A stretch of DNA of 64,000 nucleotides from VXPQ01 sp965117025 (GTDB taxonomy: Bacteria > Bacteroidota > Rhodothermia > Rhodothermales > VXPQ01): NCBI GenBank assembly GCA_965117025.1, contig OZ220746.1, forward strand, positions 1,550,001 through 1,614,000. The letters run 5' to 3'. The notes beneath the pieces are model-generated. The model did no database searches, had not been told where the DNA came from, and saw only the letters and a program-made list of their open reading frames with translations. Shown here one piece after another: positions 54,281 through 63,019 of the stretch. Within the stretch, counting starts at the first letter, position 1. Each line of letters opens with the position of its first letter. A program made the translations under genes and the position numbers.

Positions 54281-55216
54281 ATGACCAATCGCATCATCAC
54301 CCTCATCGCCAGCGCCACGGAAATCGTGTGCGCCCTGGGCTTCGAGGATCAGCTCGTGGGCCGGTCCCACGAATGCGATTATCCGCGCTCCACCGCCTCG
54401 CTCCCGGTCTGTTCGAGTTCGAAAATCGAGGTGAAAGCCAACAGCAAGTCCATCGACGACCAGGTACGGGCGATCGTGGCCAACGGCCTGTCCGTGTACC
54501 GTGTGGACGCCGAACTCCTCGACCGCCTGGCGCCGACCGTCATCATTACGCAAACCCAGTGCGAAGTCTGCGCCGTGAGCCTGAAGGACGTGGAAAAAGC
54601 AGTGTGCGAACTCGTGGACTCGCAGCCCCGGATCGTGTCCCTCGAACCCATGTCCCTGAACGATGTGTGGAAGGACATACGGATCGTCGCCTCGGACCTC
54701 GGCGATCCGGCGCGGGGAGACGATCTCGTGGCGCGCCTCACGGACCGGCTCGAAGCGCTTCGCACCGAAACGGCCTCGGCCGAAAGCCGCCCTTCCATCG
54801 CATGCATCGAATGGATCGATCCTCTGATGACCGCAGGCAACTGGGTACCGGAACTGGTCGAATGCGCGGGCGGCGAAAACCTCTTTGGCGAGCCCGGCAA
54901 ACACTCCGGGTATTTCGATATCGAACAACTCGCCGAAGCCGATCCGGACGTGGTCGCCATCATGCCGTGCGGGTTCGGCATCGAGCGCTCCTGTCGAGAA
55001 ATGGCGCCGCTGGCGGCGCACCCGTTATGGCGAGAACTGTCCGCCGTCAAACAGGGGCGCGTGGTCATGACGGACGGGAATCACTTCTTCAATCGCCCCG
55101 GACCCCGCATGGTGGAATCGGCCGAGATCCTGGCGGAGTTCCTGCATCCGGGGCGCTTCGATTTCGGACACCGCGGACGCGGGTGGAGATACTGGAATGG
55201 CCAGGAACACCACTGA
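54281..55216 (+). CDS. BtuF-like periplasmic/cobalamin-type substrate-binding protein
   Basis: 311 residues from the ATG at 54281. It begins TNRIITLIASATEIVCALGFEDQLVGRSHECDYP, the TroA/BtuF fold opening, and has PTVIITQTQCEVCAVS and GGENLFGEPGKHSGYFDIEQLAEADPDVVAIMPCGF at the domain boundary. The family binds corrinoids or siderophores for an ABC importer. No signal peptide is visible, so it could be a cytoplasmic or lipoprotein-like relative. B12 use fits metH at the window end, though they are unlinked. Its stop overlaps the start of the next small gene. Confidence 0.8.
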   Translation: MTNRIITLIASATEIVCALGFEDQLVGRSHECDYPRSTASLPVCSSSKIEVKANSKSIDDQVRAIVANGLSVYRVDAELLDRLAPTVIITQTQCEVCAVSLKDVEKAVCELVDSQPRIVSLEPMSLNDVWKDIRIVASDLGDPARGDDLVARLTDRLEALRTETASAESRPSIACIEWIDPLMTAGNWVPELVECAGGENLFGEPGKHSGYFDIEQLAEADPDVVAIMPCGFGIERSCREMAPLAAHPLWRELSAVKQGRVVMTDGNHFFNRPGPRMVESAEILAEFLHPGRFDFGHRGRGWRYWNGQEHH

Positions 55217-55400
55217 CGAGAAAGCGCAGGTGGGGCTTTGCCTCCATTGCCGGCACACCCGCATCGTCGTTTCCCGGGCGGAAAGCCGGTTCTACCTGTG
55301 CAAACGCTCCAGAACCGACCCGGCGTATCCGAAATACCCGCGCCTTCCGGTGCTGCAGTGTGGCGGGTATGAACGGGAAGGGAATTCGGCGGGGTCTTGA
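55197..55400 (+). CDS. Small Cys-rich (zinc-ribbon-like) protein
   Basis: 67 residues, starting inside the end of the BtuF-like gene (20-base overlap). Three Cys positions, CLHC near residue 15, C at about 35 in YLCKRSRTDPAY and C at about 55 in LQCGGY, resemble a zinc-binding site. The ending YPRLPVLQCGGYE looks like a conserved domain tail. It appears to be a genuine small gene co-transcribed with the BtuF-like gene; function unknown. Confidence 0.6.
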   Translation: MARNTTDEKAQVGLCLHCRHTRIVVSRAESRFYLCKRSRTDPAYPKYPRLPVLQCGGYEREGNSAGS

Positions 55401-55518
55401 AGGCGCATTCTCCGAAGGTATCCGCCGCGCAAGATGCTTGACGCCAGAGGAAATCGACCGCCGCGCGTAAGGAAATATCTCCCTGACAACGCCTCCTATA
55501 TCCTCATCAGGGACTACC

Positions 55519-55968
55519 CTACTCCCCTTCTTTACACCAACTGCAACCTGTCAGGTGCGCACCCATCGCGCACAAAAGCAGCGGCAGCGCAGCGTCGATG
55601 ATGATCCATGTGAGGGAAACCGCCTGCGGACCTATGGCCGTAAATTCGGGACTGTGGAGGTTGAACCAGTTCCAGAAAAACATAATCCCGATGAAGAAGG
55701 CGCCGAAATACAGCACGTTCGCGCAAAGGTATTCGCGGGTAACCGGCCCGCCTCCCCCTTCGCTGCACACGCGTTTCATGCGGAGGTGGCCAAACAACAT
55801 GGTCAGCAGGAGAGCCACTGCCATGCATGGATTCAGGATATTCCAGAACGCGCTGTACGGCTGCGCTTCGGTGGACACGTGATAGAGCGGTTCCACGACG
55901 GTGTGCACGCCAACCGCGACGCCCACCAGAAGGAGATATACGCCCACAATGCGTTTGAGGGTACTCAT
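55519..55968 (-). CDS. Small four-helix integral membrane protein
   Basis: 149 residues from the ATG at 55968; the longer open frame reaching 56268 runs into hflX antisense and is not protein-like. Four hydrophobic helices: RIVGVYLLLVGVAVGVHTVV, NPCMAVALLLTMLFGHL, LYFGAFFIGIMFFWNWF and SLTWIIIDAALPLLLCAMGAHL. The C terminus CSWCKEGE is a CxxC. No family recognised. Confidence 0.7.
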   Translation of the reverse strand: MSTLKRIVGVYLLLVGVAVGVHTVVEPLYHVSTEAQPYSAFWNILNPCMAVALLLTMLFGHLRMKRVCSEGGGGPVTREYLCANVLYFGAFFIGIMFFWNWFNLHSPEFTAIGPQAVSLTWIIIDAALPLLLCAMGAHLTGCSWCKEGE

Positions 55969-56057
55969 GATTCCATCCTGTGTATAATGATTCCGGGGTG
56001 TAGAGGAATATAGATATGAGTACGGAAAAAACCCCGGAACCGCAACGCGGAACCGTA

Positions 56058-57398
56058 TTACTCCTGCGCGCAGATCCGCAACCCGTCGAACCGTTTCAGG
56101 ACCGGACGAATATCCCGCTCGAACTGCCGGGGACACCGGAAACGCAGCCGGGCGATAGGAATCGGATCCCCGGGCGCTTCCTCGTCTGCCGGCTCCCCGT
56201 TTCGCGCATACAGATACTCTTCGGCCACCACCTCCGCTTCCCGGTGAATGCGCGCGATCATTTGCCACTCCGCAAGGGGCACGTACGCGGTCCGCTCCAC
56301 GAAATCGCGTTCGATCACGCTCAGCAGGCGCTCCTTCAGATCGCCGAGGCCGATCCCGCGCAGCGCCGACACGAAAGCCGCCTCGGGAAAACGGGGCCGG
56401 AGCGCGCCAAGAAGCTCCGGCTCTTCCAGCCGGTCCACCTTGTTGAATACGGGAAGGAGCGGTTTGTCCGCCACGCCCAGTTCGCCCAGCGTCGCGCGCA
56501 CCACGTCGATGTGATCCTCGTACCGGGGATGCGTCATGTCGATCACATGCAGCAGCACGTCGCTCTCGCGAACCTCGTCGAGGGTGCTCTTGAAGCTTTC
56601 GATCAGGTTGTGGGGCAGTTTGCGGATGAATCCGACCGTATCGGAAAGCAGCACCTGCCCGTTGGCGCCCAGTTGAACATTCCGCGTGGTGGCGTCGAGC
56701 GTGGCGAAGAGGCGGTCTTCGGCGAATACTTCCGCATCGGCCAGGACATTCATCAGCGTGGACTTGCCCGCATTCGTGTATCCGACCAGCGCCACGCGGG
56801 TAAACCCTTTGCGCCCCTTGCGCTGGATGGTGCGCTGCCGGTCGATCTTCTCCAGCCGCTCCTTGAGGACGGCCATGCGATTCCCGATGAGCCGGCGGTC
56901 GGTTTCGATCTGCGTTTCCCCCGGACCCTTCGTACCGATGCCGCCCTTCTGGCGGGAAAGGTGCGTCCAGTGCCGGGTAAGGCGTGTCCTGAGATAATCG
57001 AGTTGCGCCAGTTCGACCTGGGTCTGCGCGGCCGCCGAGCGGGCCCTCGTCGCGAAAATATCCAGAATCAGCGCCGAGCGGTCCAGGAGCTTGCAGTCGA
57101 GCGCCTTTTCCAGGTTGCGGACCTGCACCGGGGACAAATCGTCGTCGAAAATGACGAGATCACTGCCCCGGGCCCCGATCAGACCCTTCAATTCAGCGAC
57201 CTTGCCCTTTCCGATGTACGTCGTCGGATTCACCCTGGCGAGGGACTGCGTCATCCGATCGGTCACGACGGCGCCGGCTGTGGAGGCCAGCTCGGCCAGT
57301 TCGTCGAGCGAATCGTTGACGTCCCATCGAGAGGAGTCGGGCGTCACGACGCCCACAAGCACCGCCGTTTCGGTTTCGGGAAGTTTGTGTTCGTGCAA
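56058..57398 (-). CDS. hflX: Ribosome-splitting GTPase HflX
   Basis: 446 residues. The N-terminal nucleotide-binding domain contains PTTYIGKGKVAELK and VIFDDDLSPVQVRNLEKAL and the glycine-rich hinge GIGTKGPGETQIETDRR. The G domain has G1 GYTNAGKST, G3 DTVGFIRKLPHNLIESF and G4-like NKVD. HflX splits stalled or hibernating 70S ribosomes under stress. A compound stem-loop lies about 40 bases upstream. It is followed by the small membrane protein on the same strand. Confidence 0.95.
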   Translation of the reverse strand: MHEHKLPETETAVLVGVVTPDSSRWDVNDSLDELAELASTAGAVVTDRMTQSLARVNPTTYIGKGKVAELKGLIGARGSDLVIFDDDLSPVQVRNLEKALDCKLLDRSALILDIFATRARSAAAQTQVELAQLDYLRTRLTRHWTHLSRQKGGIGTKGPGETQIETDRRLIGNRMAVLKERLEKIDRQRTIQRKGRKGFTRVALVGYTNAGKSTLMNVLADAEVFAEDRLFATLDATTRNVQLGANGQVLLSDTVGFIRKLPHNLIESFKSTLDEVRESDVLLHVIDMTHPRYEDHIDVVRATLGELGVADKPLLPVFNKVDRLEEPELLGALRPRFPEAAFVSALRGIGLGDLKERLLSVIERDFVERTAYVPLAEWQMIARIHREAEVVAEEYLYARNGEPADEEAPGDPIPIARLRFRCPRQFERDIRPVLKRFDGLRICAQE

Positions 57399-57675
57399 AG
57401 AGAAGGCGAAGCTTGGGATGGTTCAGCGAGTGGATAGGATACTCTGATTAAGTCCGCGAAGCGGTTTTGATCAGAGTAATCCTGATACATCCTCCAAATA
57501 CGCGCAAAAACGGGGCTTTAACGATATACGCAGAATAAAGATGAGGGTTGCGGCCCGAAGCTGCACCGCAGGAACAGGACGATAGATGGAACCTTCAAAA
57601 ACCATCCCGGATGGAATGAAACGCCCCTTGCCGAGGTATAACGATTGATATCACATTAAAAGACCACCTCCTCTC
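57399..57675. other. Divergent intergenic region hflX / DUF3500 gene
   Basis: About 277 bases between divergent genes. It holds the compound stem-loop described separately and a small CATCC/GGATG hairpin near 57604-57614. Promoters for both directions are expected; ATTGATATCACATTAAAAG just before 57676 is A+T-rich. No gene seen. Confidence 0.35.
57437..57482. promoter_or_regulatory. Nested stem-loop upstream of hflX
   Basis: ACTCTGAT (57441-57448) pairs perfectly with ATCAGAGT (57470-57477), and GGAT/ATCC extends the stem past a one-base bulge. Inside it CCGC (57454-57457) pairs with GCGG (57461-57464) around a GAA loop, leaving a symmetrical 5x5 internal loop. On the minus strand this falls in the probable hflX leader. 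Confidence 0.5.
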
Positions 57676-58761
57676 ATGCTCCGCAAACCGTCACGCATTC
57701 TCGTCCTTACGATTCTTGTGCTGGCCGCCTCTGCCGCGGCGTACAGTGAAACGGCAAGGACTTCCGGAAACCACCCCGCTCCGAACAAAGAGGCGGCGGC
57801 GCCCCCGGACGCCGTTTCGAACTCCAACAAGACGGCGGAAGTGGTTGCTACCGTCGAAGCGCTGTACGCTATGCTCGACGAGGACCTGCTGGAGCAAGTG
57901 AAATATGATCTGGACGACGAAAAACGCCGGAACTGGTCGAATCTGCCCGCGAACATCACCGACTTCGAGCGAAACGGCATCCGCATGGGCGACCTGAACG
58001 AAGAGCAACGGGCCTCGGTGTTTGCCGTGCTGGAAACCTCCCTGAGCCAGGAAGGCTTCGAGAAGGTGCGACAGATCGTGCGGGCGGACGAGATCCTGGC
58101 GCAATCGTCCCCTCGCGCAGCCCGGTTCGGCTGGACGGAAGACAATTACTGGTTCGCCGTGTTCGGCACACCCTCCGTCACGGAAGTCTGGTCATGGCAA
58201 TTCGGAGGGCATCACCTTGCCGTGAACGTGACGATCGACGAAGGGAGGATGTTCTTGAGCCCCACGTTTCTTGGCGTGGAGCCGGCGACGTTCGAGGACG
58301 GCGGCGAGACCTTCGCGCCCCTGCAAGCGGAACTCGAGGGAGGGCTTGCCCTGGTGCAGGCGCTGGACGAGACGCAACGAGCCGCTGCCATAGTAAACAA
58401 TCGCCCGAGAGAGGTGTACGCCGGGGCAGGCCGGGACGGGGTTGTCCCGCCCACGGAAGGCGTCCTTGCGGGAGAGTGGTCATCCGCGCAGCAGGAAATG
58501 CTCGTGGAGCTGATCGACCTGTGGGTCGGCATGTTGCCTGAAGCCGCCGCCGAAGCGCGCCATGCGGAGATCGCTCCCGACCTGCACGAAACCCGGTTCG
58601 CCTGGCATGGCCCGGTCGACGGCAGCGGCAGCGTGTATTACCGCATCCAGGGACCGCATCTCCTGATCGAATTCTCCACGCAGGGCAATATTGGTGACGA
58701 TGCCGGACACAACCATTCCGTGTACCGGGACCCGACCAGGGAATACGGGGGCACGCTATGA
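57676..58761 (+). CDS. DUF3500 family secreted protein
   Basis: 361 residues with a signal peptide (LVLTILVLAASAAAYSE). The mature part matches DUF3500: KRRNWSNLPANITDFERNGIRMGDLNEEQRASVFAVLETSLS, then FAVFGTPSVTEVWSWQFGGHHLAVNVTI, RFAWHGPVDGSGSVYYRIQGPHLLIEFSTQG and the final DAGHNHSVYRDPTREYGG. His-rich final motifs suggest metal or ligand binding; biochemical function unknown. Its stop overlaps the convergent BatA-like gene by six bases. Confidence 0.85.
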   Translation: MLRKPSRILVLTILVLAASAAAYSETARTSGNHPAPNKEAAAPPDAVSNSNKTAEVVATVEALYAMLDEDLLEQVKYDLDDEKRRNWSNLPANITDFERNGIRMGDLNEEQRASVFAVLETSLSQEGFEKVRQIVRADEILAQSSPRAARFGWTEDNYWFAVFGTPSVTEVWSWQFGGHHLAVNVTIDEGRMFLSPTFLGVEPATFEDGGETFAPLQAELEGGLALVQALDETQRAAAIVNNRPREVYAGAGRDGVVPPTEGVLAGEWSSAQQEMLVELIDLWVGMLPEAAAEARHAEIAPDLHETRFAWHGPVDGSGSVYYRIQGPHLLIEFSTQGNIGDDAGHNHSVYRDPTREYGGTL

Positions 58762-60915
58762 CCCGGTCCCGGCCAACACGGACGTTCCTTCTTTCGCCGT
58801 CGGGCGCCATCCCTTCGCCACCGCCATTTCCGCCGCCAGAAACAGCAGCGCCAGGAGCAGGAACGCCTTCCACAGCTCCCGCCCCGTACGCTGCTCCGCC
58901 ACCGCCTCGACGACATCCCCGGCAGAACGTCCTCCCGTTGTTATGATCTCGACCGGCACACCGACAAGTCCGGTCAGGCGGCGGCGCGCCTCCTTATCTT
59001 CCAGCACGAGCATATCCGACTCCCGCTCGTCGACATTGAACGCGATGCGCCGCACGATTTCGTCGCCGGCGTATACATCGTAGACACCGGAACGCTCGAC
59101 GGCCTCCTCGTCAAGCATCAGCAACGCGGCGTCGAACAGGTCGCGCTGCTCGGGCACATATTCCGTGCCATCGGGACCCGCCAGACGCAACAACGCCTCT
59201 CCGGGAGGGCGGGCAATGCGAAGTTCGGCAGGGCGGGCCGCCGGAAACTGCTCGCCGGAAATGGATTCGTAGGCCGATAGATAGTACAGAGAGCGATACA
59301 TGAGCGGAATGAACAGACCGCGGACGGGCAGTTCGCTCCAGCGCGCATCGGGAGCCACGGCCAGCAGCAGCACCACGCCTCGTTCATGGCGGATTTCCTG
59401 CAGAAACGGATCGCCGTTGGACAGGCGAATAATGGACTGTTCCCCGGCGCCTTCCGGTTCGTAGCGCGCGGCGAACCATATCTCCGGACGCTCCACATCC
59501 GGCGCATCTCCTTCCGCCTCGGGTTGAAAAACGCCCTCGAAAAGCGGGTGCTCCAGTTCGACGCGTTCGAACGAGGCAATGCGGGTTTGCGATCCGAGCG
59601 ATCCGTTGAAACCGGATATGCGACCGCCTCCGACCGCCTCAAGCAAGGCGTTGTACTCCTGTCCCTCTTCCTGTCCCGCAGAGGACGGACTGAGGAGCAA
59701 TCCGCCCCCGCCCGCGACGTATCGTGCAAGCACCTCGGTTTCTCCGCTGGACAGGGTCTGCGCACCCGCAACCACCACCGCATCGTATCCTTCCGGCCCC
59801 GTCGCCGCCAGACCCGTTTCAGGAATAACGGCCACGTCGAAAGCCACCCGTCCCCTTGCCAGTTCCGGCGAAAGGGCCAGTTCCAGAAAACCGGTGTTCT
59901 CGCCTTCTCCCCGCACGATCAGAATGCGCCGCCGCTCGGGCACATGCAGCGTGAAATAGCGTTGGTCGTCGAAGGGATACACATCCCCCTCGATCTGCAC
60001 CACCCCGGAGAGCCACCCGCTGCCGGGCGGCGTAATCGTGAAGGACACCTCCGTCGGCTCGCGCGGCGGAATATCCGAAGTGGACTGGGCCAGGCGGCGG
60101 CCTTCCAGAAAAACGCTTGCCACATACCCCTCGACGGGTTCGTCTGCGTAATTCACCAGCGTGGCCGATAAACGCACCGGCTGACCTGCTTCGAGAATGC
60201 GGCTGTCGATACGCACGTCGACCACGGCTACGTTGGCCTGCGCCCTGCCCCCGACCGGCAGCAAATACGCCCGGATATCTTCCTCTTGCGCAGCACGCAC
60301 AGTGTCTGCCAGCGCCGGAGCCTGCATATCGGTCACGATGTACACTTCCCGGTTCGGATGAGCGGCTTCCTCAAGCGCCTCCGCAGCGGAAGCGACGGCT
60401 TCGGTCAGCGACACTCCGGCGGCAGAAGCCCGGATATCCTCGACTATATCTATGGCGGCAGCGGGCGAAAGCGGCCCCCGGGGCACATCGCCCCCGGCCG
60501 TAGTCTGCAAGAAAATCTCGTCGCGCCCCTCGAATTCCCGGATCAGGCCGGAGGCAATGTCCTTGGCCTGACGAAGGTATTCCCCCTCCGCATCCCGCAG
60601 CGTCATGGAGAGGGAATTGTCGATAACCAGCGCCGCGGAAGACCGCGCCGCGCCGCCGACCGCCCCGGCTACCTGGCCCGTAAGGGAGGGACGGGCAAAG
60701 GCGGCCACCAGACAGACGATGGCGAGAAGGCGGAGCGCAAGCAGCAGCCACTGCCGCAGCCGCACCCGCTGCATCGTGGTTTTCTGCAATTCCCGGACGA
60801 ACGTGAGCGAACTGAAATCTACCTTCCGTGGACGGCGGAAATGGAACAGATGGACGATCACCGGGATCGCCGCCGCGCCCAGCGCAAAAAGCATGAACGG
60901 ATTGAGAAATTCCAT
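58756..60915 (-). CDS. BatA-like VWA-domain membrane protein
   Basis: 719 residues. It starts MEFLNPFMLFALGAAAIPVIVHLFHFRRPRKVDFSSLTFVREL, the aerotolerance-regulator N-terminal domain, followed by a second membrane helix (LLALRLLAIVCLVAAFA) and a von Willebrand A domain with the MIDAS start VIDNSLSM. A central region with DUF4159/GATase-like strands (YDAVVVAGAQTL, VAGGGGLLLSPSS) follows and the C terminus has a membrane helix (FLLLALLFLAAEMAV). Such proteins act with MoxR ATPases in envelope stress responses; no moxR gene is in this window. Confidence 0.85.
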   Translation of the reverse strand: MEFLNPFMLFALGAAAIPVIVHLFHFRRPRKVDFSSLTFVRELQKTTMQRVRLRQWLLLALRLLAIVCLVAAFARPSLTGQVAGAVGGAARSSAALVIDNSLSMTLRDAEGEYLRQAKDIASGLIREFEGRDEIFLQTTAGGDVPRGPLSPAAAIDIVEDIRASAAGVSLTEAVASAAEALEEAAHPNREVYIVTDMQAPALADTVRAAQEEDIRAYLLPVGGRAQANVAVVDVRIDSRILEAGQPVRLSATLVNYADEPVEGYVASVFLEGRRLAQSTSDIPPREPTEVSFTITPPGSGWLSGVVQIEGDVYPFDDQRYFTLHVPERRRILIVRGEGENTGFLELALSPELARGRVAFDVAVIPETGLAATGPEGYDAVVVAGAQTLSSGETEVLARYVAGGGGLLLSPSSAGQEEGQEYNALLEAVGGGRISGFNGSLGSQTRIASFERVELEHPLFEGVFQPEAEGDAPDVERPEIWFAARYEPEGAGEQSIIRLSNGDPFLQEIRHERGVVLLLAVAPDARWSELPVRGLFIPLMYRSLYYLSAYESISGEQFPAARPAELRIARPPGEALLRLAGPDGTEYVPEQRDLFDAALLMLDEEAVERSGVYDVYAGDEIVRRIAFNVDERESDMLVLEDKEARRRLTGLVGVPVEIITTGGRSAGDVVEAVAEQRTGRELWKAFLLLALLFLAAEMAVAKGWRPTAKEGTSVLAGTGS

Positions 60916-60924
60916 GGGACCCGA

Positions 60925-62229
60925 TTACAGGATGGCTGCTTCCTCAATACGCTCTCGGATGGCGTCTCGTTGCAGGGCTTCGACACGCGCTTCCTCCGCG
61001 TAGTCCGGCCAGTGCGAAACGACCTCGTGAACCTCAGCGCAAATAGCTTCCGCGCGCCCCCGTTTCATAGAGGCGGCCCGGGCACAGCCCCGAAAATCTT
61101 CCATAGTGAAGGCTTCCTGTTTTCCGTTCAGCGTCATCTGGTGGATAGATGTCCACTTGCCCTCCGGATTGCAGGCATAGGTCAGGTCGAACGCGGGCGC
61201 CAGCGCCCATTCTCCGGCCCTGTCCATGAGAAAAGCGATGTTTTTAACGTGATCGTCCTGGTTGCGGGCAAAGACATTGAAAGCCATGCGACGGAACTGT
61301 TCCTCCATCGCACTCATCGAAAGCCCCAATCTGCGGATAACCATGAGCGCCTGCTCATAAGAATGAGCGCCTGCCTCGTTGAAATCGAAGTGCGCCATCG
61401 CCCCCAACGACTGCATATGCAGCTTTGCCCCATCGGGCAACCGATCGAAGCGCCGGGTCATGAAATGCCGCCGCCCACCTTCTTCGAACAAGCGGCAATC
61501 GGCCATTTCGATACCGGCGTCCCGCGCCATAAGGTAATAAGCATATTCGATGGCGCCGTATCCTTTGGGGGCCGCCCACGTTCCGTCGTGTTCTCCGCCG
61601 ACGCCGTCGAACTTGATCAACCAGTGTTCGAACCCGGCGCCAACATCTGCCTGCCCCGAGCGAACCTCTTTCGTTTGAGGGTTCCAGGCGATCACGGCCT
61701 TTGCGCGGGCGCCTCCCGCGGATGTACCCACCCGCAGGATTTCCTGAAGCGGCGCTTCGTTGTCTTGCGCGTCAAAGAACAAATGCAATGCTTCGCGTTT
61801 TTGCAGAATTTCGGAAGCCAACGCCACCAGCCGATCTACCTGAAGACGCTGCCCGCCGTCTGCCCGAGGCCCCATCGCGGGCACGAATTCCAGGGCCCCC
61901 ATCCCGCGAGACCCTGTGTAACACAGCCGCTCGACGGCATTGAGCGAATCCGGCGGTCTCCCCTGTCCCGCCAGCCAGGCATTGATCACAGCATGCCCGA
62001 AACGGTCCGGCAGAGAATCCGCCAACATGCCGGGAAGACCGTAAAACGATTCGCGGCGCAGCCGAGGAAACCCGTATACCCTTCCGGACAGGGGCATGGT
62101 AAGAGGCGCCGGCTGTATGCCACTTTCCAGAAATATCGGGGCAAACTCAAAATCGGCGACCTCTTTACCGTCCTCAAGGGTAACAGCGCCAACAGTACTT
62201 CCCCAAAGTTTGACTTCGGCGTGCGTCAT
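60925..62229 (-). CDS. hipA: HipA-like serine/threonine kinase toxin
   Basis: 434 residues. The N-terminal HipA_N region includes FYGLPGMLADSLPDRFGHAVI; the glycine-rich loop is VGTSAGGARAKAVIAW; the catalytic site is FNVFARNQDDHVKNIAF (D and N/K residues as in the HipA family) and the metal site is APAFDLTY. E. coli HipA phosphorylates glutamyl-tRNA synthetase and causes persistence; target here unknown. The start overlaps hipB by four bases (ATGA). Confidence 0.93.
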   Translation of the reverse strand: MTHAEVKLWGSTVGAVTLEDGKEVADFEFAPIFLESGIQPAPLTMPLSGRVYGFPRLRRESFYGLPGMLADSLPDRFGHAVINAWLAGQGRPPDSLNAVERLCYTGSRGMGALEFVPAMGPRADGGQRLQVDRLVALASEILQKREALHLFFDAQDNEAPLQEILRVGTSAGGARAKAVIAWNPQTKEVRSGQADVGAGFEHWLIKFDGVGGEHDGTWAAPKGYGAIEYAYYLMARDAGIEMADCRLFEEGGRRHFMTRRFDRLPDGAKLHMQSLGAMAHFDFNEAGAHSYEQALMVIRRLGLSMSAMEEQFRRMAFNVFARNQDDHVKNIAFLMDRAGEWALAPAFDLTYACNPEGKWTSIHQMTLNGKQEAFTMEDFRGCARAASMKRGRAEAICAEVHEVVSHWPDYAEEARVEALQRDAIRERIEEAAIL

Positions 62230-62582
62230 GTTTCATCTCCCCATCGCCATGCTGAGGGTTGTGCTCTCACGGTCCCGGTTTTGGGAGACCGCGCCCGTTG
62301 ACGCTGCTTACCTTGCATGTTCAGGATATCCATAGGCCGTGGACCGGGTTTCGGAACCAGCGCATCGAGGTTCGGAACGAGATGCAATGCCCTTAACGCA
62401 CGGATAATGCTGGTAAACTGGACCGCCTTGCCCGCCTCGATGCGCTCCTGCGTACGTTTGGATATTCCCGCCTCGAAAGCAAGATCGGCCTGGGTAACGC
62501 CCATATCGAGACGCTGGCGGGCAATACGCTTGCCGAGTTCGGCAAGCAGGTATTCGTCGGTATTCAGATTTTGAAAAGACAT
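62226..62582 (-). CDS. hipB: HipB-like antitoxin (XRE-family HTH)
   Basis: 118 residues. Residues about 12-70 form a helix-turn-helix: RIARQRLDMGVTQADLAFEAGISKRTQERIEAGKAVQFTSIIRAL. The C-terminal 40 residues are basic and Pro-rich, as expected for a flexible antitoxin tail. It overlaps hipA, reads first in the operon, and has four operator-like palindromes directly upstream. Confidence 0.92.
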   Translation of the reverse strand: MSFQNLNTDEYLLAELGKRIARQRLDMGVTQADLAFEAGISKRTQERIEAGKAVQFTSIIRALRALHLVPNLDALVPKPGPRPMDILNMQGKQRQRARSPKTGTVRAQPSAWRWGDET

Positions 62583-62584
62583 AA

Positions 62585-62723
62585 TTCGCTTTATTTGGCG
62601 ATTAGAAAGATATAATATACTATAATTCGCCTTAAAACGCGAATAGTATATAATGTTGTTTCAAATCGTTATAAATGACGATTTAAAAAAATTAAATCCT
62701 ATTATATCGTCTTTTATAACGAA
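62585..62723. promoter_or_regulatory. Array of four HipB-type operators
   Basis: Four palindromes of the form WTCGY-N8-RCGAW: TTCGC/GCGAT at 62585-62602, TTCGC/GCGAA at 62626-62643, ATCGT/ACGAT at 62665-62682 and ATCGT/ACGAA at 62706-62723. All have an 8-base spacer, and centres are 41, 39 and 41 bases apart. Known E. coli HipB sites are TATCC-N8-GGATA, also in four copies, so the architecture matches with a different core. The first begins 2 bases upstream of the hipB start codon. Confidence 0.8.
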
Positions 62724-63019
62724 TAATATATCATAACCCCTTTCGTAAACCAACCCACCCGATGGTTTCTCATACCGGGAACACAGTAGCCGCTCGACGT
62801 TAGAGTATCTCTTGCAAACCGGACGGATGTGTCGCCCGAAGCCATTGCAAAAGCGACACGGCCTCCTGCAAGCCGCCCCCTCATCCTTTTTTTGAACGAA
62901 TCATTGCTTCGGCCCCGCTGAGCAACCGTTCGAAAGCCGGCTATTGGCGCAATCGCCTGCTGCCGCATCGCCAGGGAACTACCCGGCCACCCGAGTCGGT
63001 CACCCAACTGCATCGCACC
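62724..63019. other. Leader region of metF, no gene seen
   Basis: About 300 bases between the hip operators and metF, mostly G+C-rich. I looked for SAM, SAH and cobalamin riboswitch patterns because of the metF-metH context and could not match one with confidence. Possible short stems exist but none is convincing. Confidence 0.35.

Noticed and set aside
60286..62301. 671-codon plus-strand frame antisense to batA-like and hipA genes
   Set aside because: Antisense shadow of two well-supported genes.
62724..63019. Riboswitch before metF (SAM, SAH or cobalamin)
   Set aside because: Context would fit, but none of the conserved cores I know could be matched by eye.
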